NCBI GenBank assembly: GCA_018268015.1
Contig: JAFDXJ010000053.1
Coordinates: 62,001 to 126,000 of the forward strand
Origin: Bacteroidota bacterium
GTDB lineage: Bacteria > Bacteroidota > Bacteroidia > Chitinophagales > Chitinophagaceae
Direction of reading: 5' to 3'
DNA: 64,000 bases
Part shown: positions 34,936 to 44,648 of the stretch, in pieces
How positions within the stretch are numbered: position 1 is the first letter of the stretch
How the letters are laid out: every line of letters starts with the position of its first letter
Position numbers and translations under genes: made by a program
Notes under the pieces: generated by a model
Databases searched by the model: none
Told to the model about the DNA's origin: nothing
The model's input: the letters and a program-made list of their open reading frames with translations, nothing else

Positions 34936-34947
34936 ACTTGTGTATTT

Positions 34948-35724
34948 TTAAGCTCCTTTAAAGGTAGGTTTTCTTTTTTCTAAAAATGCCTGTACCCCTT
35001 CTTTATAATCATACGTTTCAGATGCTTGTTGTTGTAAGCGGTCTTCCAGGTTCAGTTGCTGCTCCATCGTATTCGATAAAGAATGATTCAATGCTTCTTT
35101 GGTAAATGCTAAACCTTTTGTAGGCATAGAGGCTAAGAGTGCCGCTATATTATTCACTTCTTCCGCAAAACTATCCTCTGCAAATACTTTATATACCATA
35201 CCCATTTTTTCTGCATCTGAAGCGGAAATTTTTTCGCCCAACATGCTCAATGCGCTGGCTTTTTGCCAGCCTACTAACCTGGGTAAAAAAAAGGTGCCGC
35301 CACTGTCAGGAATCAAACCGATTTTACTGAATGCCTGTATAAAGGCTGCGGAATTACTGGCTAATACTACATCACAGCAAAGGGCAATATTTGCAGCAGC
35401 TCCGGCAGCCACACCATTGACTGCGGCTACTACTGGTTTTTGTAACGCGCGAATTTTCTGAATGATGGGATTATAATGTTCACTTAAGATTTGTTTCATA
35501 GAAGGCCCTTCCGGATCTACAACTTCGGAGAGATCCTGCCCGGCACTGAATGCTTTCCCATTTCCAGTAATTACGACGCAGCGAATAAGCGGATCGCTTG
35601 CGCATTGATCAAGAAATTTTTGAAAAAGCAAAGCCATATTTCGGTTGAATGCATTAAATTTATCCGGCCTGTTCAGTGTAATAAATCCAATACTATTTTT
35701 AACTTCAATAATAACTGCATCCAT
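34948..35724 (-). CDS. paaG: 1,2-epoxyphenylacetyl-CoA isomerase PaaG
   Basis: A 258-residue crotonase-fold enzyme that converts the ring epoxide of phenylacetyl-CoA to the oxepin-CoA. The CoA-binding strand FITLNRPDKFNAFNRNM, the oxyanion loops FSAGQDLSEV and AVNGVAAGAAANIALCCD, and the catalytic aspartate region KIGLIPDSGGTFFLPRLVG (the D in the IPDSGG segment is typical of PaaG) are visible. Its place between paaD and paaI supports PaaG over a generic enoyl-CoA hydratase. Confidence 0.92.
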   Translation of the reverse strand: MDAVIIEVKNSIGFITLNRPDKFNAFNRNMALLFQKFLDQCASDPLIRCVVITGNGKAFSAGQDLSEVVDPEGPSMKQILSEHYNPIIQKIRALQKPVVAAVNGVAAGAAANIALCCDVVLASNSAAFIQAFSKIGLIPDSGGTFFLPRLVGWQKASALSMLGEKISASDAEKMGMVYKVFAEDSFAEEVNNIAALLASMPTKGLAFTKEALNHSLSNTMEQQLNLEDRLQQQASETYDYKEGVQAFLEKRKPTFKGA

Positions 35725-35755
35725 ATTTTTTATTTAAAGTAGGTTTTATTTAAAA

Positions 35756-36241
35756 TTAGTGACATTTAAAATATTCAAAAGGCTCCTTGCATTGATCGCA
35801 AGCATACAATGCTTTGCAGGGTGTTGACCCAAATTCACTTATACGATGTGTATGATAGGAATCGCAATGTGGACATTGAACGGCTTCTGCAGCCATAAAT
35901 AATTCCTGGTTACATACTTGTTGTTTTGGATTAGGAGGTGCAATACCATATTCTTTTAGTTTCTTTTTTCCCTCTTCACTCATCCAATCTGTGGTCCATG
36001 CAGGTGACAGTACCTGAGTAACCTTCACATTTTTATATCCATTGGAAGAGAGCATCATTTGAATATGAATACGAATAACATCCATTGCCGGGCAAGCTGA
36101 ATAGGTAGGTGTGATCAATATTTCCAGTTCTTCGTCCGTCCATACAACATCTCTGACTATACCAAGATCGAGGATGGATAATACCGGAATTTCCGGATCT
36201 TGTATTTCTTCAAGTAGTTTATAGATTTCTTCTTTATCCAT
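35756..36241 (-). CDS. paaD: Phenylacetyl-CoA epoxidase subunit PaaD
   Basis: A 161-residue protein with an N-terminal MIP18/DUF59 domain (LLEEIQDPEIPVLSILDLGIV, then ITPTYSACPAMDVI with the conserved cysteine) and a C-terminal zinc ribbon with CPHC and CDQC pairs. PaaD is required for epoxidase activity, probably in iron-sulfur maturation of the complex. I chose ATG 36241 over GTG 36247. It lies between paaC and paaG. Confidence 0.94.
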   Translation of the reverse strand: MDKEEIYKLLEEIQDPEIPVLSILDLGIVRDVVWTDEELEILITPTYSACPAMDVIRIHIQMMLSSNGYKNVKVTQVLSPAWTTDWMSEEGKKKLKEYGIAPPNPKQQVCNQELFMAAEAVQCPHCDSYHTHRISEFGSTPCKALYACDQCKEPFEYFKCH

Positions 36242-36281
36242 TCGCACCGTTCATTTAATTGAGTTTCATTTCTTCTACATA

Positions 36282-37061
36282 TTACCATTCACATCCCGGG
36301 TATGCTCTTTGCATATATTGAAGTTCTGTTAATAATGGAATCATATTTTCAGTATGTTTTCCATATTTTCCTCCATCCTGCACAAAACTTTTCCCGGGGA
36401 TTGAAAGGGTTGCTTCTGAAAAAATTTCATGAGTTTTGTTCCACCAATCTTTTTTCAACAATTCGAGATCCGCACCGATTCCACTTTTGAGGCAATCCAT
36501 TTCATAATCAGCCGGCAAAAATAATTCACCTGTATAAGGCCAGAGTTCCTGCACAGCATGCACCATTCTTGAATGACTTTCAGGCGTTCCATCACCCAAT
36601 CTAATCACCCATTCACTACTCCATCGCAAATGATAGGTGGTTTCTTTGATGGACTTTTCTGCTATGGCTGCGATTTGTTCATCTTTACTGTTTATCAATT
36701 GCTGAAATAAGAAATATTGATAATTGCTGAATAAAAATTGTCTTAACATTGTTTGCCCCCAATCACCATTAGGTATTTCTGTCAAAAGGCAGTTTTTAAA
36801 TTCATTCACATCTCTTAAGAAAGCTAAATGATCATCTGTCACCGAATCTCCTTTCGCATTATTCTCATTGATAAGCGTAGCGGCATATTGATAGAAATTT
36901 CTGGCCTGGCCAATTAGATCCAGTGAAATATTCGTGAGCGCAATATCCAGTTCAGGAGATGGCGCATGACCACACCAGGCTGCGTTTTTATGACATAAGA
37001 TCAAAGCATTATCTGCAAGATGTAAACAATAATCTATTTTGGAGAGCATATTTTCTGGCAT
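36282..37061 (-). CDS. paaC: Phenylacetyl-CoA epoxidase structural subunit PaaC
   Basis: A 259-residue ferritin-like helical protein, the non-catalytic partner of PaaA in the epoxidase core. Typical blocks are LADNALILCHKNAAWCGHAP, ALTNISLDLIGQARNFYQYAA, LRQFLFSNYQYFLFQQLI and KETTYHLRWSSEWVIRLGDGT. It starts 16 bases after paaB. Length is standard. Confidence 0.95.
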   Translation of the reverse strand: MPENMLSKIDYCLHLADNALILCHKNAAWCGHAPSPELDIALTNISLDLIGQARNFYQYAATLINENNAKGDSVTDDHLAFLRDVNEFKNCLLTEIPNGDWGQTMLRQFLFSNYQYFLFQQLINSKDEQIAAIAEKSIKETTYHLRWSSEWVIRLGDGTPESHSRMVHAVQELWPYTGELFLPADYEMDCLKSGIGADLELLKKDWWNKTHEIFSEATLSIPGKSFVQDGGKYGKHTENMIPLLTELQYMQRAYPGCEW

Positions 37062-37077
37062 AATTACAGATCAAATT

Positions 37078-37449
37078 TTACATGTGTTTTACAGCATCCG
37101 GTAAATCAAAAAAAGTGGGATGCCTGTATGTTTTATCATTGGCGGGGTCATATAAACTATCCGCATCTTCTGCATTGGTAGCATGGATATATTTACTTTG
37201 TACAACCCAAATGCTGATCCCTTCATTTCTCCTGGTATAAACATCCCGGGCATTTTCAATAGCCATTGCTGCATCGGCTGCATGCAAACTGCCAACATGT
37301 TTATGATCCAACCCTTGTTTACTTCTTACAAATATTTCCCAAAGGGGCCAGCTTGTTTCTTCAGATAATTTTTCATTGGTATTCAATGATGCTCCCGGAT
37401 TGGTGCTATCATAGTCCCCGTAATAAAATTTTCGTATTAATTTGATCAT
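37078..37449 (-). CDS. paaB: Phenylacetyl-CoA epoxidase subunit PaaB
   Basis: A 123-residue subunit that bridges the PaaA-PaaC units. The PaaB core SWPLWEIFVRSKQGLDHKHVGSLHAADAAMAIENARDVYTRRNEG is present; the N-terminal ~30 residues extend beyond the shortest homologues (about 95 residues). It starts 11 bases after paaA. The C-terminus includes DKTYRHPTFFDLPDAVKHM. Confidence 0.95.
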   Translation of the reverse strand: MIKLIRKFYYGDYDSTNPGASLNTNEKLSEETSWPLWEIFVRSKQGLDHKHVGSLHAADAAMAIENARDVYTRRNEGISIWVVQSKYIHATNAEDADSLYDPANDKTYRHPTFFDLPDAVKHM

Positions 37450-37460
37450 GGTAAAATCTT

Positions 37461-38402
37461 TTATGCTGCTTTAGATTTATTTTTCTTTTTATCGGCATAG
37501 GCCAATGCCGCTTCACGTACCCATGTGCCTCCTTCATGTGCTTTCCTGCGGGCCTCAATTCTTTGTTTATTGCATGGGCCATTTCCTTTGACGACATTCC
37601 AAAATTCATCCCAGTTAATTTCACCGAAATCATAACTGTTTTTTTCTTCATTCCATTTGAGATCAGGATCCGGCAATGTCATACCCAGTACTTTTACCTG
37701 TTCGGCAATCATATTAACGAATTGCCCGCGCAATTCATCATTAGATTTTCTTTTTATTTTCCAATTCATACTTTGATCGGAATGTGTTGATGCTTCATCT
37801 TTTGGGCCAAACATCATGAGACTGGGCCACCACCAGCGATTAATTGCATCCTGGCACATAGCTTTTTGTTCATCAGTTCCCTGGCTTAAAGTGTATAAAA
37901 TATCAAATCCCTGGCGTTGATGAAAACTTTCCTCTTTGCATATTCGCACCATAGCCCTTGCATAAGGGCCATAAGATGTTCGGCATAACATCACCTGGTT
38001 GAGAATTGCAGCCCCATCTACCAGCCAACCAATGGCTCCCATATCTGCCCAACTTAGTGAAGGATAATTAAAAATGGAGGAATATTTAGCCTTTCCTGAA
38101 ACCAATTGTTCCATCATGGTGAGATAATCAATGCCCAGTGTTTCGGCTGCGGAATATAAATACAAGCCATGCCCCGCCTCATCCTGCACTTTTGCAATCA
38201 GGATTGCTTTACGTTTTAAAGTGGGTGCATATTTTATCCAACCACCTTCGGGCAGCATACCTACGATTTCACTATGTGCATGCTGACTGATTTGTCGAAT
38301 CAATGTTTGCCTGTACTTCTCCGGCATCCAGTCCTTTGGCTCGATTTTTATTTCTTCATCTATTTTTTGCTGAAATATTTTTTCTATTGCGTCTGTTTCC
38401 AT
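37461..38402 (-). CDS. paaA: Phenylacetyl-CoA epoxidase catalytic subunit PaaA
   Basis: A 313-residue di-iron monooxygenase subunit that epoxidises the aromatic ring of phenylacetyl-CoA using O2. Iron ligands are in [14 protein letters not shown] (E-A-G-H) and [12 protein letters not shown] (E-E-S-F-H); [12 protein letters not shown] is a PaaA-specific block. ATG 38402 is the start: the alternative TTG at 38444 lies upstream of the -7 element at 38421-38428. It heads the operon paaA-B-C-D-G-I-Y. The electron-supplying reductase gene paaE is not in the window. Confidence 0.96.
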   Translation of the reverse strand: METDAIEKIFQQKIDEEIKIEPKDWMPEKYRQTLIRQISQHAHSEIVGMLPEGGWIKYAPTLKRKAILIAKVQDEAGHGLYLYSAAETLGIDYLTMMEQLVSGKAKYSSIFNYPSLSWADMGAIGWLVDGAAILNQVMLCRTSYGPYARAMVRICKEESFHQRQGFDILYTLSQGTDEQKAMCQDAINRWWWPSLMMFGPKDEASTHSDQSMNWKIKRKSNDELRGQFVNMIAEQVKVLGMTLPDPDLKWNEEKNSYDFGEINWDEFWNVVKGNGPCNKQRIEARRKAHEGGTWVREAALAYADKKKNKSKAA

Positions 38403-38420
38403 ATCAAATCTTTGAGTGTA

Positions 38421-38428
38421 CAAAAATA
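38421..38428 (-). promoter_or_regulatory. -7 promoter element of the paa operon
   Basis: On the minus strand TATTTTTG matches TAnnTTTG, with GTTG about 20 bases upstream as a possible -33 element. It ends 18 bases before ATG 38402. Confidence 0.55.
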
Positions 38429-38540
38429 AGGCATTCACCTGCAACTAACAACCGTTCGTTTTCGCGGAAATAATTATTTTAATATACCCATAACAGGGTA
38501 AGGCTTCTGATGTAATTAAAAGTTATTTTTATCAAAATAA

Positions 38541-39956
38541 ATGAAACTTATGTATAGACTAGTATTACTCTTTTTAGGATTGATGCTTATTTACAATACC
38601 ATTCAGGCACAACCGGTAAAGAAAAATGTTGATGAATATCATCATTTGATTGACAGTGCATTGGGTGAATCAGATTATGAGTATGCATGGAGCCAGGCCA
38701 AAGACTTATTACAGATCAATCCCATGGATTCCATAGGAAATTTACGTATGATCCCTATTTTATATTCACTGCATCATATTGATGATTTTATTACTCAGGT
38801 AAAAAAAGTTTACCCCATTGCTGATAGCGCTGCACAAATGTTGGCGGCATTTTCACTTGCAAGAGAAAGCCGGGAGATGACGGATTCGGCTGCTGTGTGG
38901 CATGACCGTAATAAAGTAGTGACAGAAGCATTAAGACTCAATCCTAATAATGTATATACAAATGTGTCTAAATCATTATTGCTTTCTGAAGAAGGGAAAT
39001 TTGATGAAAGTATCCAATTCATTGATAAAGCAATACAAAATAGTGATACTGAGACAAGACCGGGTATCCAATTAATTAAAGCAAGTTTATATAGTGATTT
39101 TGGAAAAAAAGAGGAAGCAATTAATGAATTTAAAACGCTTATTACGTCTTACCCGGAATTTGAAAATGCTTATATTGAATTGTCAAATACGTATAGAAAA
39201 TATAAAATGTACCCGGATGCATTGGCTATCCTTGAAGAACATGGTAAAAAGTTTGATAGGGTCAATGATGATCTTCCTAAAAAATATTATATACTTCGTG
39301 AAATGGGAAATAAAGATGAGGCCTGTGCATTAGTTGAAGAGTTGGGGAGTTCTTATTCCGATATCATGGATGATGCCTCGCAAACATTGGGCTGCTCTTT
39401 TTTATTGGCGCCTTTAAAAAAAGATGGAAATTCAACCTATGAATACCAGGTGATTTCCGATGACAAAGAATATCTTTTCACCGTGGAAAAAAAGGAAGGA
39501 ACCTATGCAGAAGGCAATATGCAAATGAATATTAGTATGGCAAATGATGATGGTACCATCCTTCAAAGTACAGTTACCATGAATAAGGCAGCTTTAGATA
39601 CGGCACACGAAATGCTGAACAGGTTTTCAGATGGAATGGATTATAAATTGAATACTACCACAACGGTATGGGTAAGCAGATCGGTGTTTGATGACATAAC
39701 GAAAAACGGTAAAACAAAAATAAATGCAGATGGTACCTGGCGTACATTTAAACTAATTCCTTATGAGGATGATAATAGTTATTATTATGGCTTATTCACT
39801 TATAACGAGGATACCGAAAAGCGATTGCAACTATTACATTTGATGTCTGATGACGCAGAGCATTATGAAATATGGATTAATAATGACCGCGAAAATCCCC
39901 TGATTGTAAAAATGAAATTAGATTTTTCCGTTGAATTGGTAAAGGTGGATGAGTAA
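38541..39956 (+). CDS. Exported tetratricopeptide-repeat protein
   Basis: A 471-residue protein with a signal peptide (YRLVLLFLGLMLIYNTIQA). TPR-like helical repeats cover roughly residues 30-270: for instance KVVTEALRLNPNNVYTNVSKSLLLSEEGKFDESIQFIDKAIQ and KKEEAINEFKTLITSYPEFENAYIELSNTYRKYKMYPDALAILEE. The last 190 residues are a beta-rich domain of unknown type. It probably acts as a periplasmic or surface scaffold. Flanking genes on both sides are on the other strand, so it is likely monocistronic. Confidence 0.8.
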   Translation: MKLMYRLVLLFLGLMLIYNTIQAQPVKKNVDEYHHLIDSALGESDYEYAWSQAKDLLQINPMDSIGNLRMIPILYSLHHIDDFITQVKKVYPIADSAAQMLAAFSLARESREMTDSAAVWHDRNKVVTEALRLNPNNVYTNVSKSLLLSEEGKFDESIQFIDKAIQNSDTETRPGIQLIKASLYSDFGKKEEAINEFKTLITSYPEFENAYIELSNTYRKYKMYPDALAILEEHGKKFDRVNDDLPKKYYILREMGNKDEACALVEELGSSYSDIMDDASQTLGCSFLLAPLKKDGNSTYEYQVISDDKEYLFTVEKKEGTYAEGNMQMNISMANDDGTILQSTVTMNKAALDTAHEMLNRFSDGMDYKLNTTTTVWVSRSVFDDITKNGKTKINADGTWRTFKLIPYEDDNSYYYGLFTYNEDTEKRLQLLHLMSDDAEHYEIWINNDRENPLIVKMKLDFSVELVKVDE

Positions 39957-40053
39957 TTTTTGAGATGCACCATTCCTGAGAATCGGATGATAGTATCCGG
40001 CTTTCAGTGAAATGGATTATAAGTTGATATTACTTTGTAATTAATTCTTTCAA

Positions 40054-42414
40054 TTATTTCTTCAATAAATTTTCATCAAATAATTGCAGGATTCTTTTAT
40101 ATTCATCGGTCCAGCTGGAGGCTTCTACAAAACCATGATCTTCTACAGGGTATGGCGCAATTTCCCAATTATTTTTACCCAGTTCTATTAATCTTTGTGA
40201 AAGACGTACGGCATCCTGGAAATGAACATTCTCATCTACAACACCATGACAAATTAATAGATGCCCTATCAATCCATTGGCAAAATTAATAGGTGAAGAA
40301 CGTTGATAGGCTATACTGTCTTCAAAGGGTTCATTTAAAATATTGGAAGTATAACCATGATTGTAATGTGCCCAATCGGTAACTGGCCGTAAAGCGGCAC
40401 CGGCATTGAATTTTCCAGGTGTAGTAAACATGGCCATCAGGGTCATAAAGCCACCATAACTACCGCCATACATACCAATGCGGGTTGAGTCAATTCCATA
40501 TTTTTTTACCAGCATCGCTGCTGCATCTACTTCATCGTCTAAATCTTTTCCACCCATATAACGATATATTCCCGTACGCCAATTACGACCATAACCAGCA
40601 CTGCCCCGATAATCAATTTCTAAAACAGTATAACCTTTGTCTGCTAATAAATTATTAAACATAAACTCATGTACATAATAACTCCACCAATAATCTACAT
40701 TTTGCAAATAACCTGCACCATGCACAAAGATGACCGCCGCGCCATTTTTGGTTCCGGCTTTTGGCTGATAAATCCTTGCATAAACCGGCTGCCCATCTCT
40801 TGCAGAAAAAGTAAAAATTTCCGGATCGCGCCAGGGATAATTTAAAAATTCCCGGCTCATTGCCTGATGGGTCAACTGTTGTGCTTTTGCATGGTCTTTA
40901 TTATCCTGTAAATATAATTCCCATGGTTTATTTTGATAAGAATAACGATAAGCAAGATATTTTTCATCGGGTGACATCTTTATTTCATATCCACCCTTCT
41001 GATCTGTGATTTTTATTTTACCCTCACCATTAGTATTGATCCTGTACCAGTTTTGAATTCCCGGATTACTTTCATTGGTGAGTAGATAAAAATAATTTTT
41101 ATTCCGACTTAATACCACTTCCTGTACTTCATATTGACCTTGAGTAATGGCATTTACTTTGCGCATTAAAAAATCATAAACATATAATTGTGCATATCCG
41201 GATTCTTCACTTTCAAAATAGAAATGATCAAGATCAATCCAGCCTGTAGATGCATTGTCGAAGCTGCCACCAATACCAGGCCCGTCAATCCAGGCTTCAT
41301 CACGTTGGCGGCTTATCAGGGTTAGATTTCCTGAAGACGGGTTCAGTTCCATAAGCCAACGGTCTTTATTATCCAAAGAGCGGATATCTATTACGGCGCG
41401 GCTTCCATCCTGATTCCAGGAACACAGGTCTATTACGACTTTCCTGACCGGAGCTTCTTTGCCGGCAAATTTTTCCGGATAATCTTTCACATAATCCGGC
41501 CGGTCATGAATGCCCGGAATATCATCTGTATTTATTTCCACTAATTTATGTTGTAAAATATTTAAAACATAAAATGAAAAACTTCCCTGAGGTGCGCCCA
41601 CATTTGTCCTTCCGTGGATATCTGTTGTATAGCCTGAAGAGGTGATATAATTTGGCACTATGGTTTGCTTTGCATTTGAGGGTTCATCATATAATAAATA
41701 GGCCAGGTATTCTCCGGTGGGGCTAAGCTCCATATTGTAAATTTCCTGGCCATTCAAATAAATATCATATAAAGAATCTGCATCTTTCAGTGCATTATTA
41801 TAGGCGATTCGGCCATCTTTTTTTTCCTGTCTTTCTTTTATCACATCCGAAGTTTCTAATGCCTGGCGATGAAGCCATTCTTCCTGATCATTTAATTTTT
41901 TTATAGATGGTTTTGAACCTTCCATAAAATGAGTGAGCTGTTTTGTAGTGCCATTTTTCATATTCCAGCAAAAGAGATTATTTCCATTTTGATATACGAT
42001 GGCTGTATTATTCTTAATAAATCTTGGACTATATTCATAATCTGCAGTTTGGGTAATTCTCAGGGTATCTTTTTTATTGATGTTGTATAAAAAAATATCC
42101 CCCTGGTAGGTGAAGGCGAGGAGCGTATAATCTGTTGACCAGTTCCCATTTGCCATAGCCAAAGCCATCCTGGCATTTCGCTGATCAGCTTTAACCGCTT
42201 GTAAATTTTTTAAAGAAATAGCATAAAAAGAATCACTTGGCTGATTATCCGGATTCCAGTTAAAATAAATGTTTTGATTATCTACAGACCAAAAAACATT
42301 GGAGGGAGAAGTGCCAATCCATTTGGGGTCTCTCATTATTTTTTCAACCGTTAAATTTTGAGAATAAGAAGTGCAGGTAAAAGCCATGCACAAAAGGATC
42401 CATAAACTTTTCAT
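40054..42414 (-). CDS. S9 family prolyl oligopeptidase (DPP IV type)
   Basis: A 786-residue exported serine peptidase with a signal peptide (WILLCMAFTCTSYSQ), an N-terminal eight-bladed propeller (residues ~40-520) and a C-terminal alpha/beta-hydrolase domain. The catalytic triad is visible: serine in GMYGGSYGGFMTLM, aspartate in CHGVVDENVHFQD, histidine in PVEDHGFVEASSW. DPP IV-type enzymes release dipeptides after proline or alanine; tripeptidyl activity is also found in Bacteroidota. It is likely periplasmic and serves peptide use. Confidence 0.93.
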   Translation of the reverse strand: MKSLWILLCMAFTCTSYSQNLTVEKIMRDPKWIGTSPSNVFWSVDNQNIYFNWNPDNQPSDSFYAISLKNLQAVKADQRNARMALAMANGNWSTDYTLLAFTYQGDIFLYNINKKDTLRITQTADYEYSPRFIKNNTAIVYQNGNNLFCWNMKNGTTKQLTHFMEGSKPSIKKLNDQEEWLHRQALETSDVIKERQEKKDGRIAYNNALKDADSLYDIYLNGQEIYNMELSPTGEYLAYLLYDEPSNAKQTIVPNYITSSGYTTDIHGRTNVGAPQGSFSFYVLNILQHKLVEINTDDIPGIHDRPDYVKDYPEKFAGKEAPVRKVVIDLCSWNQDGSRAVIDIRSLDNKDRWLMELNPSSGNLTLISRQRDEAWIDGPGIGGSFDNASTGWIDLDHFYFESEESGYAQLYVYDFLMRKVNAITQGQYEVQEVVLSRNKNYFYLLTNESNPGIQNWYRINTNGEGKIKITDQKGGYEIKMSPDEKYLAYRYSYQNKPWELYLQDNKDHAKAQQLTHQAMSREFLNYPWRDPEIFTFSARDGQPVYARIYQPKAGTKNGAAVIFVHGAGYLQNVDYWWSYYVHEFMFNNLLADKGYTVLEIDYRGSAGYGRNWRTGIYRYMGGKDLDDEVDAAAMLVKKYGIDSTRIGMYGGSYGGFMTLMAMFTTPGKFNAGAALRPVTDWAHYNHGYTSNILNEPFEDSIAYQRSSPINFANGLIGHLLICHGVVDENVHFQDAVRLSQRLIELGKNNWEIAPYPVEDHGFVEASSWTDEYKRILQLFDENLLKK

Positions 42415-42518
42415 ATATCCGGTTTTATGATTTGCATTAAAATTATTTATTAAAACAATAGTGATTTTAAATTTTTTATAAATGGAAGAACGCTAGTCAG
42501 TTTTCCTGTGCGCTTTCC

Positions 42519-42526
42519 TACTTTTG
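42519..42526 (+). promoter_or_regulatory. -7 promoter element of mnmH-selD
   Basis: TACTTTTG matches TAnnTTTG. It covers the TTG at 42524 and ends 6 bases before ATG 42533, which fixes the mnmH start and predicts a very short leader. Confidence 0.55.
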
Positions 42527-42532
42527 CTCTGC

Positions 42533-43603
42533 ATGGCTATCACTAAAATTTCTATACCGGCATTTCTTGAATGGAGAAAAACAATACCCGTTTTTGATGT
42601 TCGCAGCCCCGGAGAATATGAACAGGCACATGTCCCCGGCGCTTATAGTTTTGCATTATTCTCTGATGAAGAAAGAAAAGAAATTGGAACCGCATACAAG
42701 CAGGTTTCCAGAGAAACTGCAGTAGAAATCGGCCTGGGCTTTTTTAAAGAAAAAATGATGCCTCTTATTGAAAAGGCCAAAAGTTTAAAAGGACAAAATG
42801 ATAACAAGATTATGGTTCATTGCTGGCGTGGTGGCATGCGTAGCACAGCTGTAGCCTGGCTTTTAGATTTGTATGGCTTTGAAGTGTATGTACTGGATGG
42901 CGGGTATAAATCTTTTCGACGTTGGGCATTATCCATATTAGAAATAAAATATTCTTGTAATGTCCTGGGAGGTTATACCGGAAGCGGTAAAACAGAAATC
43001 TTGCAGCAATTCATTCAAAAAAATCATGCAGTTATCAACCTGGAAGGATTAGCAAATCATCAAGGCTCTGCTTTTGGAAACCTGCATAATATTCCTCAAC
43101 CCAGGCAGGAAATGTTTGAAAATTTATTGGCTGATGCACTTTGGAATACACAACAAAGCGCACATAAAGTTTTTTGGATAGAAGACGAAAGCAGGCGGAT
43201 AGGTTCATTAAATATTCCTGCTGCTTTATATGAAAGTATGCGTGCCGCCACCATTTATTTTATGGATATACCATTTGAAGAAAGATTAAAATATATTCTG
43301 AATAATTATGGACAATACACTCATGAACAATTACAAGATGCTATTCTGCGTATCCAAAAAAGGCTGGGTGGCCTGGAAACCAAAATGGCCATAGAATATT
43401 TGCATAAAGGTGATTTGGAAAAATGTTTTTCCATTTTATTAAGATATTATGACCGTTGCTACTTGAAAAATTTACCTAACAGGGAAAATATTTCTGCACA
43501 ATTACATACCATACAATCATTCACTACGGATGCATCTTTAAATGCATCTCTATTGGAAAATACCATTCAAAAAAAAGAACAAGATGATAACAGAAGAAAA
43601 TAA
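42533..43603 (+). CDS. mnmH: tRNA 2-selenouridine synthase
   Basis: MnmH (SelU) replaces sulfur by selenium in 2-thiouridine-34 of tRNA, via a geranylated intermediate, using selenophosphate. The 356-residue protein has an N-terminal rhodanese domain (PVFDVRSPGEYEQAHVPGA; catalytic cysteine in MVHCWRGGMRST) and a C-terminal P-loop domain (GGYTGSGKTEIL). It overlaps selD by 20 bases, so the donor enzyme is translated with it. MnmG, which modifies the 5-position of the same base, is encoded in this window. Confidence 0.95.
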   Translation: MAITKISIPAFLEWRKTIPVFDVRSPGEYEQAHVPGAYSFALFSDEERKEIGTAYKQVSRETAVEIGLGFFKEKMMPLIEKAKSLKGQNDNKIMVHCWRGGMRSTAVAWLLDLYGFEVYVLDGGYKSFRRWALSILEIKYSCNVLGGYTGSGKTEILQQFIQKNHAVINLEGLANHQGSAFGNLHNIPQPRQEMFENLLADALWNTQQSAHKVFWIEDESRRIGSLNIPAALYESMRAATIYFMDIPFEERLKYILNNYGQYTHEQLQDAILRIQKRLGGLETKMAIEYLHKGDLEKCFSILLRYYDRCYLKNLPNRENISAQLHTIQSFTTDASLNASLLENTIQKKEQDDNRRK

Positions 43604-44648
43604 AGACGAAGCATTTAAACTCACCGGGTATTCTCATGGAGCCGGATGTGGTTGCAAAATTTCACCGGCCGATTTGGAAAATATTTTGTCAGGAACAAAA
43701 GAGGAAACGTATAAGAAATTATTGATAGGCAATCATACAAATGATGATGCAGCAGTTTATTCCATGGATGACCATAGTGCATTCATTGCTACAACTGATT
43801 TTTTTACACCAATTGTTGATGATGCTTTTGATTTTGGTAGAATTGCCGCAGCAAATGCCATTAGTGATATATATGCAATGGGTGGAAAACCCATACTTGC
43901 ATTAGCCATTCTTGGGTGGCCTATAGGAAAATTGCCTCTCAGCCTGGCAAAAAAAGTGATTGAAGGCGCTAAAGAAATTTGTTTGGAAGCAGGTATTCCA
44001 CTTGCTGGTGGGCACAGCATTGATACTACGGAACCCCTTTTTGGATTATCCGTAAATGGTTTATTAGAAATAAAGAACCTAAAAAGGAATGATGGCGCAC
44101 AAGAAGGTGATTTGATTTTAATTACCAAAGCCATTGGTACAGGGATATTATCTACTGCGGTGAAAAGAGCTGTGGTGGAAGAAAGCCATGAAAAGAAATT
44201 GGTACAACAATTAATCACTTTGAACAAAGCCGGAGAAGCCTTGTCTTCTCTGGACGGTGTACATGCCATGACAGATATTACGGGTTTTGGTTTGGCTGGT
44301 CATTTAATTGAAATGTGTACGGGAAGCGGGCTATCTGCCTCTATCACATATCAGAAAATTCCACTCATGGAGGGCGTTCAATCTTATCTTGAAAAACGCA
44401 TTATTCCGGATGCCACCTATCGAAATTGGAATAGTTACAGTTCAAAAATCAGCTTTGGTAAAGGAGTGAATGTGATGGAAGCATTTTCCGTATTACCGGA
44501 TCCGCAAACCAATGGGGGATTGATGTTGGCCATAGCACCGGAGGCTTTACCTGCAGTTCAAAAAATATTAAAAGAATATGCCTGCTATACCGGTGATCCT
44601 ATTGGAATATTTACGCAATCGGGTGATAAAATGATAGAGGTACATTAA
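43584..44648 (+). CDS. selD: Selenide, water dikinase (selenophosphate synthetase)
   Basis: SelD makes selenophosphate from selenide and ATP. The 354-residue protein has the N-terminal active site YSHGAGCGCKISP with cysteine 22 (not selenocysteine) and lysine 25, then NHTNDDAAVYSM, TTDFFTPIVDDAFDFGRIAAANAISDIYAMGG and the ATP-binding blocks of the PurM-like fold. ATG 43584 gives the family-typical N-terminus. With mnmH as its only partner here and no selA/selB in the window, selenium use in tRNA is the evident purpose. It overlaps the convergent ctlX stop by 4 bases. Confidence 0.96.
   Translation: MITEENKDEAFKLTGYSHGAGCGCKISPADLENILSGTKEETYKKLLIGNHTNDDAAVYSMDDHSAFIATTDFFTPIVDDAFDFGRIAAANAISDIYAMGGKPILALAILGWPIGKLPLSLAKKVIEGAKEICLEAGIPLAGGHSIDTTEPLFGLSVNGLLEIKNLKRNDGAQEGDLILITKAIGTGILSTAVKRAVVEESHEKKLVQQLITLNKAGEALSSLDGVHAMTDITGFGLAGHLIEMCTGSGLSASITYQKIPLMEGVQSYLEKRIIPDATYRNWNSYSSKISFGKGVNVMEAFSVLPDPQTNGGLMLAIAPEALPAVQKILKEYACYTGDPIGIFTQSGDKMIEVH

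Noticed and set aside
39990..40006. CGGAT/ATCCG hairpin between the TPR and S9 genes as a terminator
   Set aside because: The stem has only 5 pairs and no T run follows.
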